DNA of 64,000 bases, from positions 1 through 64,000 of the forward strand of contig DASZHD010000032.1 in the NCBI GenBank assembly GCA_035938175.1, given 5' to 3'. A model generated the notes under the pieces. That model was not told the origin of the DNA and did no database searches. It saw only the letters and a program-made list of their open reading frames with translations. This document shows positions 40,273 to 48,444 of this stretch, piece after piece. This DNA is from DASRDE01 sp035938175 (GTDB lineage: Bacteria; Vulcanimicrobiota; Vulcanimicrobiia; Vulcanimicrobiales; Vulcanimicrobiaceae). The translations under genes and the position numbers were made by a program. Position 1 is the stretch's first letter. Every line of letters starts with the position of its first letter.

Positions 40273-41706
40273 GTGAGCCCCTTTGCCGATGAACTGAACG
40301 CCGCAATGGACGCGGCCCGTCTCAATGCTGCCGACCTTGCCGCGAGGAGCGGCCTGACGGAGGCCGCGATCTCGTATCTGCGCTCCGGACAGCGAGAGCC
40401 GTCGTACCGGTCCCTTCAGCGCCTCACTAAGGTGCTACCGTCGCTGGCCGCCACCCTCGAGAAATCGTCGCCCTTCGACTCCATCGAGCACGCGATCAAA
40501 GATATCCGCGCCGGCAAGATGGTCATCGTGCTCGACGACGAGGATCGCGAGAACGAAGGCGACCTGGTCATGGCTGCGCAGATGGTAACGCCCGAAGCGA
40601 TCAACTTCATGCGCAAGGAGGCCGGCGGACTGATTTGCGTGCCGATGATCGGGCGGCGGTTGGACGAGCTGCATTTGCCGCAGATGGTTTCGGAAAACAG
40701 CGCGGTTCACGAAACGGCGTTTACCGTGTCCGTTGAAGCGCGGGGACGAACGACCACCGGAATTTCGGCACACGATCGCGCCGCGACAATTCAAGCGTTG
40801 CTCGATCCGGCGACGCGCCCGTCGGATCTGCTACGTCCCGGCCACACGTTTCCGCTGCGTGCGCGAGAGGGCGGCGTCCTGGTACGCGCGGGGCAGACGG
40901 AAGCATCAGTCGATTTAGCGCGGCTTGCGGGGCTCTATCCCGCGGGCGTGATTTGCGAGATTATGGCGGAAGACGGAACGATGGAGCGTCTTGACGGCTT
41001 GATCGAGTTCGCGAAGAAGCACGACCTGAAGCTCATCACCGTCAAAGATTTGATCGCGCATCGCTGGCGCACGGAGAAACTGCTGCATCGCATCGCGGAG
41101 TTTCATTTGCCGACGGAGATTGGCGATTGGCGCGGGTATGCGTACGAAAACTCGATCGATAGCAATACCCACGTTGCACTCGTCATGGGCGAAATCGGTG
41201 ACGGCAAGGATTTACTTGTTCGCGTGCACTCTGAATGTCTGACGGGGGATGCGCTTCATTCGTTGCGGTGCGACTGTGCGGCGCAGCGCGACGGTGCGAT
41301 GCGCATTATTGCCAAAGAGGGGCGCGGCATTTTTCTGTATCTTCGGCAGGAAGGGCGCGGTATCGGCCTTGCCAACAAACTGCGCGCGTATCAACTGCAG
41401 GATCAGGGCGCGGACACCGTTGAGGCCAACCTCGCACTGGGATTGCCCGTGGACAAGCGCGATTACGGAATCGGCTCGCAGATTTTGGCCGATCTGGGCG
41501 TGAAAGAGATGCGCATCATTACGAATAATCCGCGCAAGATCTTCGGGCTCGAGGGATACGGCATGACGATTGTCGGCCGCGTTCCGATGAACACGGAACC
41601 GACCGCGCACAACAAGCGATACATCGCGACCAAACGGGCGAAGCTGGGTCATTTGCTTGACGGCATCCCCGCTGAAGGGGCGTTAGTGCACGGAGATCAC
41701 GATTAA
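40273..41706 (+). CDS. ribBA: HTH-RibBA fusion: XRE-type DNA-binding domain + DHBP synthase + GTP cyclohydrolase II
   Basis: 477 aa. Residues ~5-60 are a Cro/C1-type helix-turn-helix (LNAADLAARSGLTEAAISYL, SGQREPSYRSLQRLTKVL). DHBP synthase follows from ~residue 68 (FDSIEHAIKDIRAGKMVIVL; DDEDRENEGDL), and GTP cyclohydrolase II from ~270 (HSECLTGDALHSLRCDC with Cys ~322, 333, 335; FLYLRQEGRGIGLANK; PTAHNKRYI). The RibBA parts have all active-site motifs. No start codon exists at the usual RibBA N-terminus, and the promoter points at GTG 40273, so the HTH is genuinely part of the protein. An autoregulatory role is inferred, by analogy with archaeal HTH-riboflavin kinase RbkR. Confidence 0.92.
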   Translation: MSPFADELNAAMDAARLNAADLAARSGLTEAAISYLRSGQREPSYRSLQRLTKVLPSLAATLEKSSPFDSIEHAIKDIRAGKMVIVLDDEDRENEGDLVMAAQMVTPEAINFMRKEAGGLICVPMIGRRLDELHLPQMVSENSAVHETAFTVSVEARGRTTTGISAHDRAATIQALLDPATRPSDLLRPGHTFPLRAREGGVLVRAGQTEASVDLARLAGLYPAGVICEIMAEDGTMERLDGLIEFAKKHDLKLITVKDLIAHRWRTEKLLHRIAEFHLPTEIGDWRGYAYENSIDSNTHVALVMGEIGDGKDLLVRVHSECLTGDALHSLRCDCAAQRDGAMRIIAKEGRGIFLYLRQEGRGIGLANKLRAYQLQDQGADTVEANLALGLPVDKRDYGIGSQILADLGVKEMRIITNNPRKIFGLEGYGMTIVGRVPMNTEPTAHNKRYIATKRAKLGHLLDGIPAEGALVHGDHD

Positions 41707-42065
41707 TGATCGCTTTTACGCAAACCATCCCGATCTTCCGCATCTTTGACGTTGCGAAAGCGAAGGAATTTTACGTCGACTTCGTCGGCTGCACGGTGGA
41801 CTTTGAACATCGCTTCGAACCGGGATTGCCGCTGTACATGCAAGTCTCGCGCGCCGGTTTGACCGTGCATCTATCGGAGCATCACGGTGACGCGACGCCG
41901 GGATCGACTGCGCTGATCAAAATGACCGGCATCGACGCGTTACATGCGGAGCTGCATGCAAAAGGCTACAACTATCTGTTTCCGGGCATTGAAGAACAGC
42001 CGTGGGGTCGCGTTATGCAACTGCTCGATCCGTTCGGGAACCGGTTGCGGCTGATGGAGGGGTAG
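41706..42065 (+). CDS. VOC-family (glyoxalase/bleomycin-resistance-like) protein
   Basis: 119 aa, start overlapping the ribBA TAA by one base. Single VOC domain: IPIFRIFDVAKAKEFYVDF, VHLSEHHGDATPGS, LLDPFGNRLRLME. Metal ligands His and Glu can be placed (VHLSEHH, NRLRLME), so it could be a small lyase or binding protein. Its position between ribBA and ribH suggests a flavin-related or stress role, but nothing specific is shown. Confidence 0.85.
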   Translation: MIAFTQTIPIFRIFDVAKAKEFYVDFVGCTVDFEHRFEPGLPLYMQVSRAGLTVHLSEHHGDATPGSTALIKMTGIDALHAELHAKGYNYLFPGIEEQPWGRVMQLLDPFGNRLRLMEG

Positions 42066-42067
42066 TG

Positions 42068-42673
42068 GTGAAGAGGGAGTCGGGTACGGGGGGCTCGGGC
42101 CCTTCGATGCCTCAGGGTGCTTCGATACCTCAGCATGACAAGGATGGCCCTTCGATGCCTCAGGGTGCTTCGATGCCTCAGCATGACGAGGGGATGCCTC
42201 AGCATGACATGGCGGGGAAAAAGTTTGCGTTCGTCGTCGCCCGATTCTACGAACATCTGGCGGAAATGCTGGAAGATGGTGCACGGCGCGCGTTGCGCGA
42301 CTGCAAAGTGCGCGACGAAGACGTCGTGGTCTATTACGTCCCCGGCTGTTTTGAACTTCCGCTCGCGGCGAAGCGACTGATTGAATCCGACGATCGGCTC
42401 GACGCCGTCGTTGCGCTGGGCGTCGTGGTGCGCGGCGAGACGCCGCATTTCGATTACGTCGCGGGCGAGTGTTCGCGCGGAATCATGACGGTGCAGCTCG
42501 CGACGGGCGTGCCGATCGGCTTCGGCGTGCTGACCACCGAGAATTTGGAGCAAGCCGAGGAACGCGCCGACCCGGCCCGCGGCGATAAGGGGTATCACGC
42601 GGCGCTTGCGGCGGTGAGCCTCCTGGACGTGCCCCGTCAGCCGGCCCACGAGCCGGTCGGCTTCCGACGCTAG
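42068..42673 (+). CDS. ribH: 6,7-dimethyl-8-ribityllumazine synthase with repeat-encoded N-terminus
   Basis: 201 aa from GTG 42068, which has GGAGGGG 5 nt upstream and follows the VOC stop by 2 nt. The enzyme proper begins at MAGKKFAFVVARFYEHLAEM and has YVPGCFELPLAAKRL, GVVVRGETPHFDYV (catalytic His) and FGVLTTENLEQAEERA. Residues ~2-47 are a repeat-derived extension (PSMPQGASIPQHDKDG twice plus a third partial copy), encoded by the 40-bp element at 42100-42208. The ATG at 42209 is the start expected by homology but lacks a close Shine-Dalgarno. Condenses the RibB and RibD products. Confidence 0.9.
   Translation: MKRESGTGGSGPSMPQGASIPQHDKDGPSMPQGASMPQHDEGMPQHDMAGKKFAFVVARFYEHLAEMLEDGARRALRDCKVRDEDVVVYYVPGCFELPLAAKRLIESDDRLDAVVALGVVVRGETPHFDYVAGECSRGIMTVQLATGVPIGFGVLTTENLEQAEERADPARGDKGYHAALAAVSLLDVPRQPAHEPVGFRR
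42100..42208 (+). repeat. REP-like repeat array (two 40-bp units + one partial)
   Basis: Units at 42100-42139 and 42148-42187, 48-nt period, then a 16-bp fragment at 42193-42208. Same family as 51.6 and 63.7 kb, in the right-arm orientation. The 48-nt period keeps the reading frame, so it is translated as a 16-residue repeat. Confidence 0.75.
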
Positions 42674-42769
42674 AACGATAGGGCCGCTTAGCCTACCAAC
42701 CAGGCGAGGATTCCGTCCGACACAAGTCGCATAGTCTCGGCTCGTACCTTTTCTCGGAGGCCCAGGTCC

Positions 42770-43069
42770 TTGGAAGATAAGCAACTCTTATGTAAGGAAT
42801 GCGGGCGGCCGTTTACTTTTACGGTTCGCGACCAGCAATTTTATGCCGAAAAAGGCTTTCAAAACGAACCCCAGCGCTGCCGCGATTGCCGGCTTGCGCG
42901 AAAAGGCCAAGGATCCGGCCCCGGTATGGCGACCACGGCGCGCCCCAACTTTGAAGCGGTCTGCGCGGAATGCGGTGTGACGACGACCGTCCCATTCCGT
43001 CCGCGCGGCGATAGGCCGGTGTATTGCCGGAGCTGCTTCACGGCGCACGCCGCCACCGCCGCAGTATAA
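42770..43069 (+). CDS. Zinc-ribbon domain protein
   Basis: 99 aa from TTG with GGAGG 9 nt upstream. First knuckle LLCKECGRPFTFTVRDQQFY pairs with RCRDCR; a second ribbon is AVCAECGVTTTVPF with VYCRSC. Both are CxxC-CxxC. This is the 'probable zinc-ribbon' family often found near housekeeping genes in Chloroflexi-like and WPS-2-like genomes; probably a nucleic-acid or protein adaptor. Last gene before the strong terminator. Confidence 0.8.
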   Translation: MEDKQLLCKECGRPFTFTVRDQQFYAEKGFQNEPQRCRDCRLARKGQGSGPGMATTARPNFEAVCAECGVTTTVPFRPRGDRPVYCRSCFTAHAATAAV

Positions 43070-43100
43070 CCAGAGATTGAGCGCTTACGCGCTCGCAGAA

Positions 43101-43124
43101 GCCGCGTTTACAACGCGGCTTTTT
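43101..43124 (+). terminator. Strong intrinsic terminator
   Basis: 8-bp stem GCCGCGTT/AACGCGGC with 3-nt loop and TTTTT (43120-43124). A second smaller hairpin (GAGCGC/GCGCTC) precedes it. It ends 4 nt before the first mtnA ATG, so it terminates the rib operon or acts as an attenuator for mtnA. Confidence 0.8.
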
Positions 43125-43128
43125 GCAC

Positions 43129-44160
43129 ATGGCGCCGAAGAGCGACGCAATGGATGAATGCGTGGAAGCCGTGCGCTGGGCCGGCGATGCGGTCGAGTAT
43201 TTGGACCAACGCCTTTTGCCGCACGAAGAACTCGTGCGGCGCGCGCGCACGGTCGACGAGATCGAGAGCGCGATAATCTCGCTGTCGGTGCGGGGGGCGC
43301 CGTGCATCGGCGTTTTCGGTGCGTACGGTGTTGCGTTATTGCGTGCGACGATGCCCGACGACGACGCGTTCGCTCAGGCCGTATCGCGCATTCGGAACGC
43401 CCGGCCCACAGCGGTCAATCTAATGTGGGCGGTCGATCGCGTTTTAGCCTCGCCGGATATGCTTACGGAAGCGCACGCAATTCATGCCGAACAGCGCCAC
43501 ATGGACGAGCGCATCGCCGCCGTCGGCGCCGAACTGATTCCGGTTGCCGCGCGCATTTTAACGCACTGCAATACGGGACCCATTGCAACCGCTGCCGGCG
43601 GCACGGCCCTCGGCGTCATCATTGCTGCGGCGCGCGCGGGAAAACGTCCGCACGTGTTCGTCGACGAAACGCGTCCGCTCTTGCAAGGCGCACGATTGAC
43701 GTACTACGAGCTCACGCACGCCGACGTCGCCGCAACGTTGATCGTCGACGGCGCTGCGGCCATCGCGATGCAGCGGCAAGGCATCGATTTAGCGATCGTC
43801 GGTGCCGATCGAATTTGCCGCAACGGCGACACGGCAAACAAAGTCGGCACGTACGCGCTTGCGATTGCAGCGGCGCATCATGGCATTCCGTTTTACGTTG
43901 CGGCGCCGCGATCGACGTTCGATCTTTCGCTGGAAAACGGCGATCGAATTCCGATTGAAGAGCGGCCCGCCGACGAAGTAACGGCGATCGCGGGAACGCG
44001 AATCGCGCCGGAAGGGGCGCGCGCGTACAACCCGGCCTTCGACGTAACGCCCGGGCATTTAATCACGGCGTTTATTACGGAATACGGCATTTTGCGGCCG
44101 CCGTACGTTGAATCCGTGCCCGATTTGGAGCTGCGTCCAAACCTCGCCGCGATTCGCTAA
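43129..44160 (+). CDS. mtnA: S-methyl-5-thioribose-1-phosphate isomerase
   Basis: 343 aa from ATG 43129 (ATG 43150, just before the conserved VEAVRWAGDAVEYLDQ, is a good alternative). RGAPCIGVFGAYGVAL, catalytic Cys in ILTHCNTGPIATAAGG and Asp in VGADRICRNGDTANKVG are the MtnA signatures. It isomerises MTR-1-phosphate to MTRu-1-P in methionine salvage. No other mtn genes are nearby. eIF2B-like aldose-phosphate isomerase homologues are excluded by the strong active-site match. Confidence 0.92.
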   Translation: MAPKSDAMDECVEAVRWAGDAVEYLDQRLLPHEELVRRARTVDEIESAIISLSVRGAPCIGVFGAYGVALLRATMPDDDAFAQAVSRIRNARPTAVNLMWAVDRVLASPDMLTEAHAIHAEQRHMDERIAAVGAELIPVAARILTHCNTGPIATAAGGTALGVIIAAARAGKRPHVFVDETRPLLQGARLTYYELTHADVAATLIVDGAAAIAMQRQGIDLAIVGADRICRNGDTANKVGTYALAIAAAHHGIPFYVAAPRSTFDLSLENGDRIPIEERPADEVTAIAGTRIAPEGARAYNPAFDVTPGHLITAFITEYGILRPPYVESVPDLELRPNLAAIR

Positions 44161-44235
44161 TCGCGCGCTGCGGTCAGAGATTCGGCACACATCCGAAAAA
44201 CCGGGAACTCTGCGTTTTCGTCGAACCGCCGCGGC

Positions 44236-46149
44236 ATGTTGATGTTGCGAATCTTACTGGTTTGCCTTTGCAGCGCGTTGGCTTTCATTATGCCGGCGGC
44301 GGCCCGGGCGGCGCTGGATCCGCCGCTTGCCACGCAGAGCAATCCGATGACTATCGTTTTGGACGAGCGTACCGCACCGCGCGGCCTCGCCTACTCCCAT
44401 ATGACGATTCCGGTAAAGCCGGGACCGTTCACGCTGGATTACCCGATGTGGATTCCCGGCGAGCACGGGCCCACCGGCCCGTTGAACGACCTGTCCGAAC
44501 TGCGGATCAGCGCGAACGGGCAGCCGATTCCGTGGCAGCGCGACCAAGTGGATATGTACGCTTTCCATATAGATGTGCCGCCGGGCGTCTCGCGCGTGAA
44601 CGTCGATTTCACGGTCCTGATCAACCATCCGAACAATTTCGTCGACGGCCAACTCGCCACGCGAAATATCATGGTGGGTAATTGGAACCGCTATCTGCTG
44701 TATCAGCGGAACATCAACAACCACAACTCCTACGTTCGAGCGAGCTTGATTCTGCCGCAGCAGTGGGACTACGCAAGCGCGCTGCCGGTTGCGTCGCGCA
44801 GCGGCAGCCGCGTCGACTTCAAAACGGTAACGCTCGAGACGTTAGTCGATTCGCCGACCGATTCCGGACGGTATTACAAGCACATCGTTTCGTGGACCGG
44901 TCAAGGAACGCACACGTACATCGATGTGTTCGCGGATCATCCCGAAGATCTCGATTTCACGCCGAAGGAACTGGCAGCGTACAAACGCATGACGCCCGAA
45001 GCGATGGCGCTCTACGGCGGCCGGCACTGGAACGTCTATCATTCGGAGCTGACGCTGAGTGATTTGATTCCGGGTCAGGGCATCGAGCATCATCAGTCCA
45101 GCGACGATCGCGCGGGTGACGACTTCATCACAAATCCCGCGCAGCAGATGGCCGGCGGCGATCTGCTCACGCACGAATTTTCGCATTCGTGGAACGGTAA
45201 ATACCGCCGTCCGTTCGATTTGCAGCAGCCCAATTTCAATCTCCCGTATCCCGAGCACACGGAATTGCTCTGGCAGTACGAGGGCATGAATCAGTACATG
45301 GGCGATCTGATCGCCTTCCGCTCCGGAATCAAGGGCACGGCCAAGGATTATCCCGAGTACTTCGCTGCGATCTATTCGCAGATGGCGTACGAGACCGGCC
45401 GTAATACGACGCCGATTATCGACTTGACGACCGGCGCGCCGTACTTCTATCTTGCCGGAGGCGACTACGGCAACATCCGGCGCAACGCCGGTGACTTTTA
45501 CACCGAAGGCGAGTTGATGTGGGTGGATGCCGATACGATTATCCGGCAGCGCACGCATAATACGAAGTCGTTGGATGACTATTGCAAGATCTTCGCCGGC
45601 GGAATTACCTCGCCGCGCGTCGTTACGTATACGCGTGCCGACATCGAGCATTATCTCAACGAGGTGACGCCGTACGACTGGCACGGATTTTTCCAAAGGT
45701 ACGTGTACTCGGTTTCGCCGCAGCCCCCGACCGATGAAATTCAGCGCGCGGGTTACCGCTTGGTGTGGAACTCGACGCCGAACAAATACATTTCGAATTT
45801 TGAATCGCTCGGTAAGTTCATCGACTCGTGGTACGACGTCGGGCTGAACATCGGCGGCGACGGAACGATTCAGGACGTGCGCGAGAATTCGCCGGCGTGG
45901 AACGCCGGATTCGGCATCGGCATGAAGATTGCCGGCGTGAACGGCCGCGAGTTTTCCTCGGATGTCTGGAACGCGGCGATCAAGGCGACGACGTCCAGTT
46001 TCAACCCGATCGACGTGCTGGTGAATCACGCCGGCTATTACCGGGATATCATGCTCAACTATCGCGGTGGTCCGAAATATCCGCACCTGGTGCGAATTCG
46101 CGGAACGCTCGACATGTTCGCCGATATGATGCGGCCGCACGCCAAATGA
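44236..46149 (+). CDS. M61-family peptidase with PDZ domain (copy 1)
   Basis: 637 aa, signal peptide (RILLVCLCSALAFIMPAAAR). N-terminal beta domain (LAYSHMTIPVKPGPFTLDY, WIPGEHGPTGPL), catalytic M61 domain with zinc motif HEFSH at 313-317 (GGDLLTHEFSHSWNGKYRRP) and the downstream Glu in ELLWQYEGMNQYMGDL; the C-terminus (~550-620) is PDZ-like (DVRENSPAWNAGFGIGMKI). Relatives are glycyl aminopeptidases. First of two tandem copies; the stop overlaps the start region of the second by 4 nt if ATG 46146 is used. Confidence 0.92.
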   Translation: MLMLRILLVCLCSALAFIMPAAARAALDPPLATQSNPMTIVLDERTAPRGLAYSHMTIPVKPGPFTLDYPMWIPGEHGPTGPLNDLSELRISANGQPIPWQRDQVDMYAFHIDVPPGVSRVNVDFTVLINHPNNFVDGQLATRNIMVGNWNRYLLYQRNINNHNSYVRASLILPQQWDYASALPVASRSGSRVDFKTVTLETLVDSPTDSGRYYKHIVSWTGQGTHTYIDVFADHPEDLDFTPKELAAYKRMTPEAMALYGGRHWNVYHSELTLSDLIPGQGIEHHQSSDDRAGDDFITNPAQQMAGGDLLTHEFSHSWNGKYRRPFDLQQPNFNLPYPEHTELLWQYEGMNQYMGDLIAFRSGIKGTAKDYPEYFAAIYSQMAYETGRNTTPIIDLTTGAPYFYLAGGDYGNIRRNAGDFYTEGELMWVDADTIIRQRTHNTKSLDDYCKIFAGGITSPRVVTYTRADIEHYLNEVTPYDWHGFFQRYVYSVSPQPPTDEIQRAGYRLVWNSTPNKYISNFESLGKFIDSWYDVGLNIGGDGTIQDVRENSPAWNAGFGIGMKIAGVNGREFSSDVWNAAIKATTSSFNPIDVLVNHAGYYRDIMLNYRGGPKYPHLVRIRGTLDMFADMMRPHAK

Positions 46150-46160
46150 ACGGAGTTGCA

Positions 46161-48125
46161 ATGAAGTCTGGATTTTTAGCGGCAGTCGCCGCGTTGGCTG
46201 TGGCGATCGGGCCGCAATCCGCACCCGCGCAGACGCAGCACATGCGTGCTACGGAAGTTGCGCTGGACACACCGCTCGCAACGCAGAGCGACCCGATGAC
46301 GGTCGTCTTCGATGCGCGCAAAGCCCCAATCGGCATCGCCTATTCACACATGACCATTCCGGTGAAACCGGGTCCGTTTACGCTCGACTATCCGCAGTGG
46401 ATTCCGGGCGAGCACGGTCCCACCGGACCGCTTACGAACCTGACCGAGCTGCGCATGTCGGCCAACGGCAGACCGCTGCAGTGGCACCGCGATCAGGTCG
46501 ATCTATATGCGTTTCATATCGACGTGCCGCCGGGCGTTCACACCGTAAACGTGGATTTCACGGTGCTGCTGAACGACAACAATAGCTCCATGGCGACGCG
46601 CAACATTATGGTGGGCAACTGGAACCGCTACATCCTGTATCAGCGCAACGTCGACAACGCGCAGTACTACACCAAAGCGTCGCTCATCATGCCCGACGGC
46701 TGGGACTACGCATCGGCACTGCCGGTACTGAACCGTTCCGGACAGCGCGTCAATTTCGACACGGTGACGCTGGAAACGCTGGTCGATTCACCCACCGACA
46801 TGGGGCGCTACTACAAACACATTACGACCTGGACCGGCGACGGCGCGACCTCGTATCTGGATATGTTCGCCGACGCGCCGGAAGACTTGAAGATCGACGA
46901 TAAATTGATCGATGCCTACAAGCGTCTGACGCCCGAGGCGATGGCGCTCTACGGTGGACGTCATTGGAACGTCTATCATGCGGAACTGACGCTGAGCGAC
47001 ACGCTCGGTTTTCAAGGCATCGAGCATCATCAGTCCAGCGACGATCGTGCAAACGACGACTTCATGGTCAATCCCATGGGACAGATGGCCGGCGGCGATT
47101 TGATTCCCCACGAGTTTTCGCACTCGTGGAATGGAAAATACCGGCGCCCGTTCGATCTGCAGCAGCCCAACTACAACGAGCCGTATCCCGAGCGTACGGA
47201 GCTGCTGTGGCAGTACGAGGGCATGAATCAGTATATGGGCGATCTGCTCTCGTTCCGGGCCGGTATTCGCGATCCGAAGGATTATCCGGAATATCTGGCT
47301 TCGATTTACGCCGACATGGCGTATGAACCCGGGCGCAACACGACGCCGATCATCGATACTACTACCGGCGCGCCGTACTATTACTGCTGCGCGCGCGGAT
47401 GGTATTCCAGCCTCCGGCGGACGGCCGGCGACTTCTACACCGAGGGTGAGCTGATGTGGCTGGACGCGGATACGATCATCCGCGAACAAACGCACGGCGC
47501 TAGGTCGCTGGACGATTATACGAAGCTCTTTGCCGGCGGCACAACGTCACCAAAAGTGGTAACCTACACGCGGCAAGACTTGGAAAACTATCTCAACCAA
47601 GTCACGCCGTACGATTGGCACGGCTTCTTCCAGAAGTACGTCTACTCGATCGCGCCGCAGCCGCCGACGGATATGATCGCGCGTGCGGGCTACAAGCTCG
47701 TGTGGAACGACAAACCGAACAAGTTCATCGCGGGACGTGCTGCGTTGTTCGGCGGCGGCGTCGTTTCGTGGTACGACGCGGGTTTGAATTTGTCGAGCAA
47801 GGGCGACGTGCAAGACGTGCGCGAGGACTCGGCCGCATGGAAAACGGGGCTCGCTCCGCACATGAATGTGGTTGCAGTCAACGGCCGTGCGTTCAGCAAG
47901 GACGTCTGGGACGAGGCGCTGAGCGGCGCGAAAACGTCGTCGGCACCAATCCAGTTACTGGTGAAAGACGCCGGATATTTTCAGCGCTTCAATCTCGCCT
48001 ATCACGGCGGCGCGTTGTACCCGCATCTGGAGCGCGTCCCCGGAACGACCGATATGCTGACGGCGATCATGACGCCGCGCGTTCCGGTTCCCTCGCCGTC
48101 GCCGTCGGCGGCGCCGAAGCCGTAA
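46161..48125 (+). CDS. M61-family peptidase with PDZ domain (copy 2)
   Basis: 654 aa from ATG 46161, with GGAG 5 nt before it; signal peptide FLAAVAALAVAIGPQSAPAQ. Same layout as copy 1 and very similar through the catalytic region (HEFSHSWNGKYRRPFDLQQP), His317 as first zinc ligand, PDZ at ~560-620, plus a Pro/Ser-rich tail (VPSPSPSAAPKP). It differs in the segment with CC (YYYCCARGWYSSLRR). Tandem gene duplication, with subunits likely secreted to the periplasm. Confidence 0.92.
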   Translation: MKSGFLAAVAALAVAIGPQSAPAQTQHMRATEVALDTPLATQSDPMTVVFDARKAPIGIAYSHMTIPVKPGPFTLDYPQWIPGEHGPTGPLTNLTELRMSANGRPLQWHRDQVDLYAFHIDVPPGVHTVNVDFTVLLNDNNSSMATRNIMVGNWNRYILYQRNVDNAQYYTKASLIMPDGWDYASALPVLNRSGQRVNFDTVTLETLVDSPTDMGRYYKHITTWTGDGATSYLDMFADAPEDLKIDDKLIDAYKRLTPEAMALYGGRHWNVYHAELTLSDTLGFQGIEHHQSSDDRANDDFMVNPMGQMAGGDLIPHEFSHSWNGKYRRPFDLQQPNYNEPYPERTELLWQYEGMNQYMGDLLSFRAGIRDPKDYPEYLASIYADMAYEPGRNTTPIIDTTTGAPYYYCCARGWYSSLRRTAGDFYTEGELMWLDADTIIREQTHGARSLDDYTKLFAGGTTSPKVVTYTRQDLENYLNQVTPYDWHGFFQKYVYSIAPQPPTDMIARAGYKLVWNDKPNKFIAGRAALFGGGVVSWYDAGLNLSSKGDVQDVREDSAAWKTGLAPHMNVVAVNGRAFSKDVWDEALSGAKTSSAPIQLLVKDAGYFQRFNLAYHGGALYPHLERVPGTTDMLTAIMTPRVPVPSPSPSAAPKP

Positions 48126-48129
48126 CGAA

Positions 48130-48378
48130 CTAGGAAACGGTGCGTCTCGGTTCGCCGCGAGGTTCGGCTTGCGTCGGCCGGGGCGGGGTCCGAGCGAAAA
48201 TGAGGCCGCGTAATGCGGCCTCGGCGTTATTTGTGAGCAGATTCGCTATCCCGCGGGCGACCAGGACGATCCCGATCGCGCAGACGACGGCCGGTAGTCC
48301 CGTCGCCTCGAATTCTTGGTAACGAATTCGAAAGCTTTCGAAGATTTTTGCGATATCGTCGCCCTTCATTACCGCCAT
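48130..48378 (-). CDS. Small single-span membrane protein, doubtful
   Basis: 82 aa. One predicted membrane span (GLPAVVCAIGIVLVARGIAN) after a charged N-terminal helix; the C-terminus is Pro/Arg-rich. Its C-terminal coding region includes a perfect hairpin (48202-48222), as would a terminator of the M61 operon, so the ORF may be fortuitous. Weak start context. Confidence 0.4.
   Translation of the reverse strand: MAVMKGDDIAKIFESFRIRYQEFEATGLPAVVCAIGIVLVARGIANLLTNNAEAALRGLIFARTPPRPTQAEPRGEPRRTVS
48202..48222 (+). terminator. Hairpin downstream of the M61 pair
   Basis: GAGGCCGC-GTAAT-GCGGCCTC, perfect 8-bp stem 77 nt after the stop of copy 2, followed by GGCGTTATTT. Probable terminator of the peptidase operon. 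Confidence 0.5.
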
Positions 48379-48444
48379 CTTGGCTGCATGCGGGTGTATG
48401 TCCCTTTTGCGACGCCCCGAGCGGCCGGATAGAACCGCGGAACG

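Noticed and set aside
44842..46224. 460-codon minus-strand ORF
   Set aside because: Shadow of the M61 gene; Arg/His-rich composition is typical of antisense frames in GC-rich DNA.
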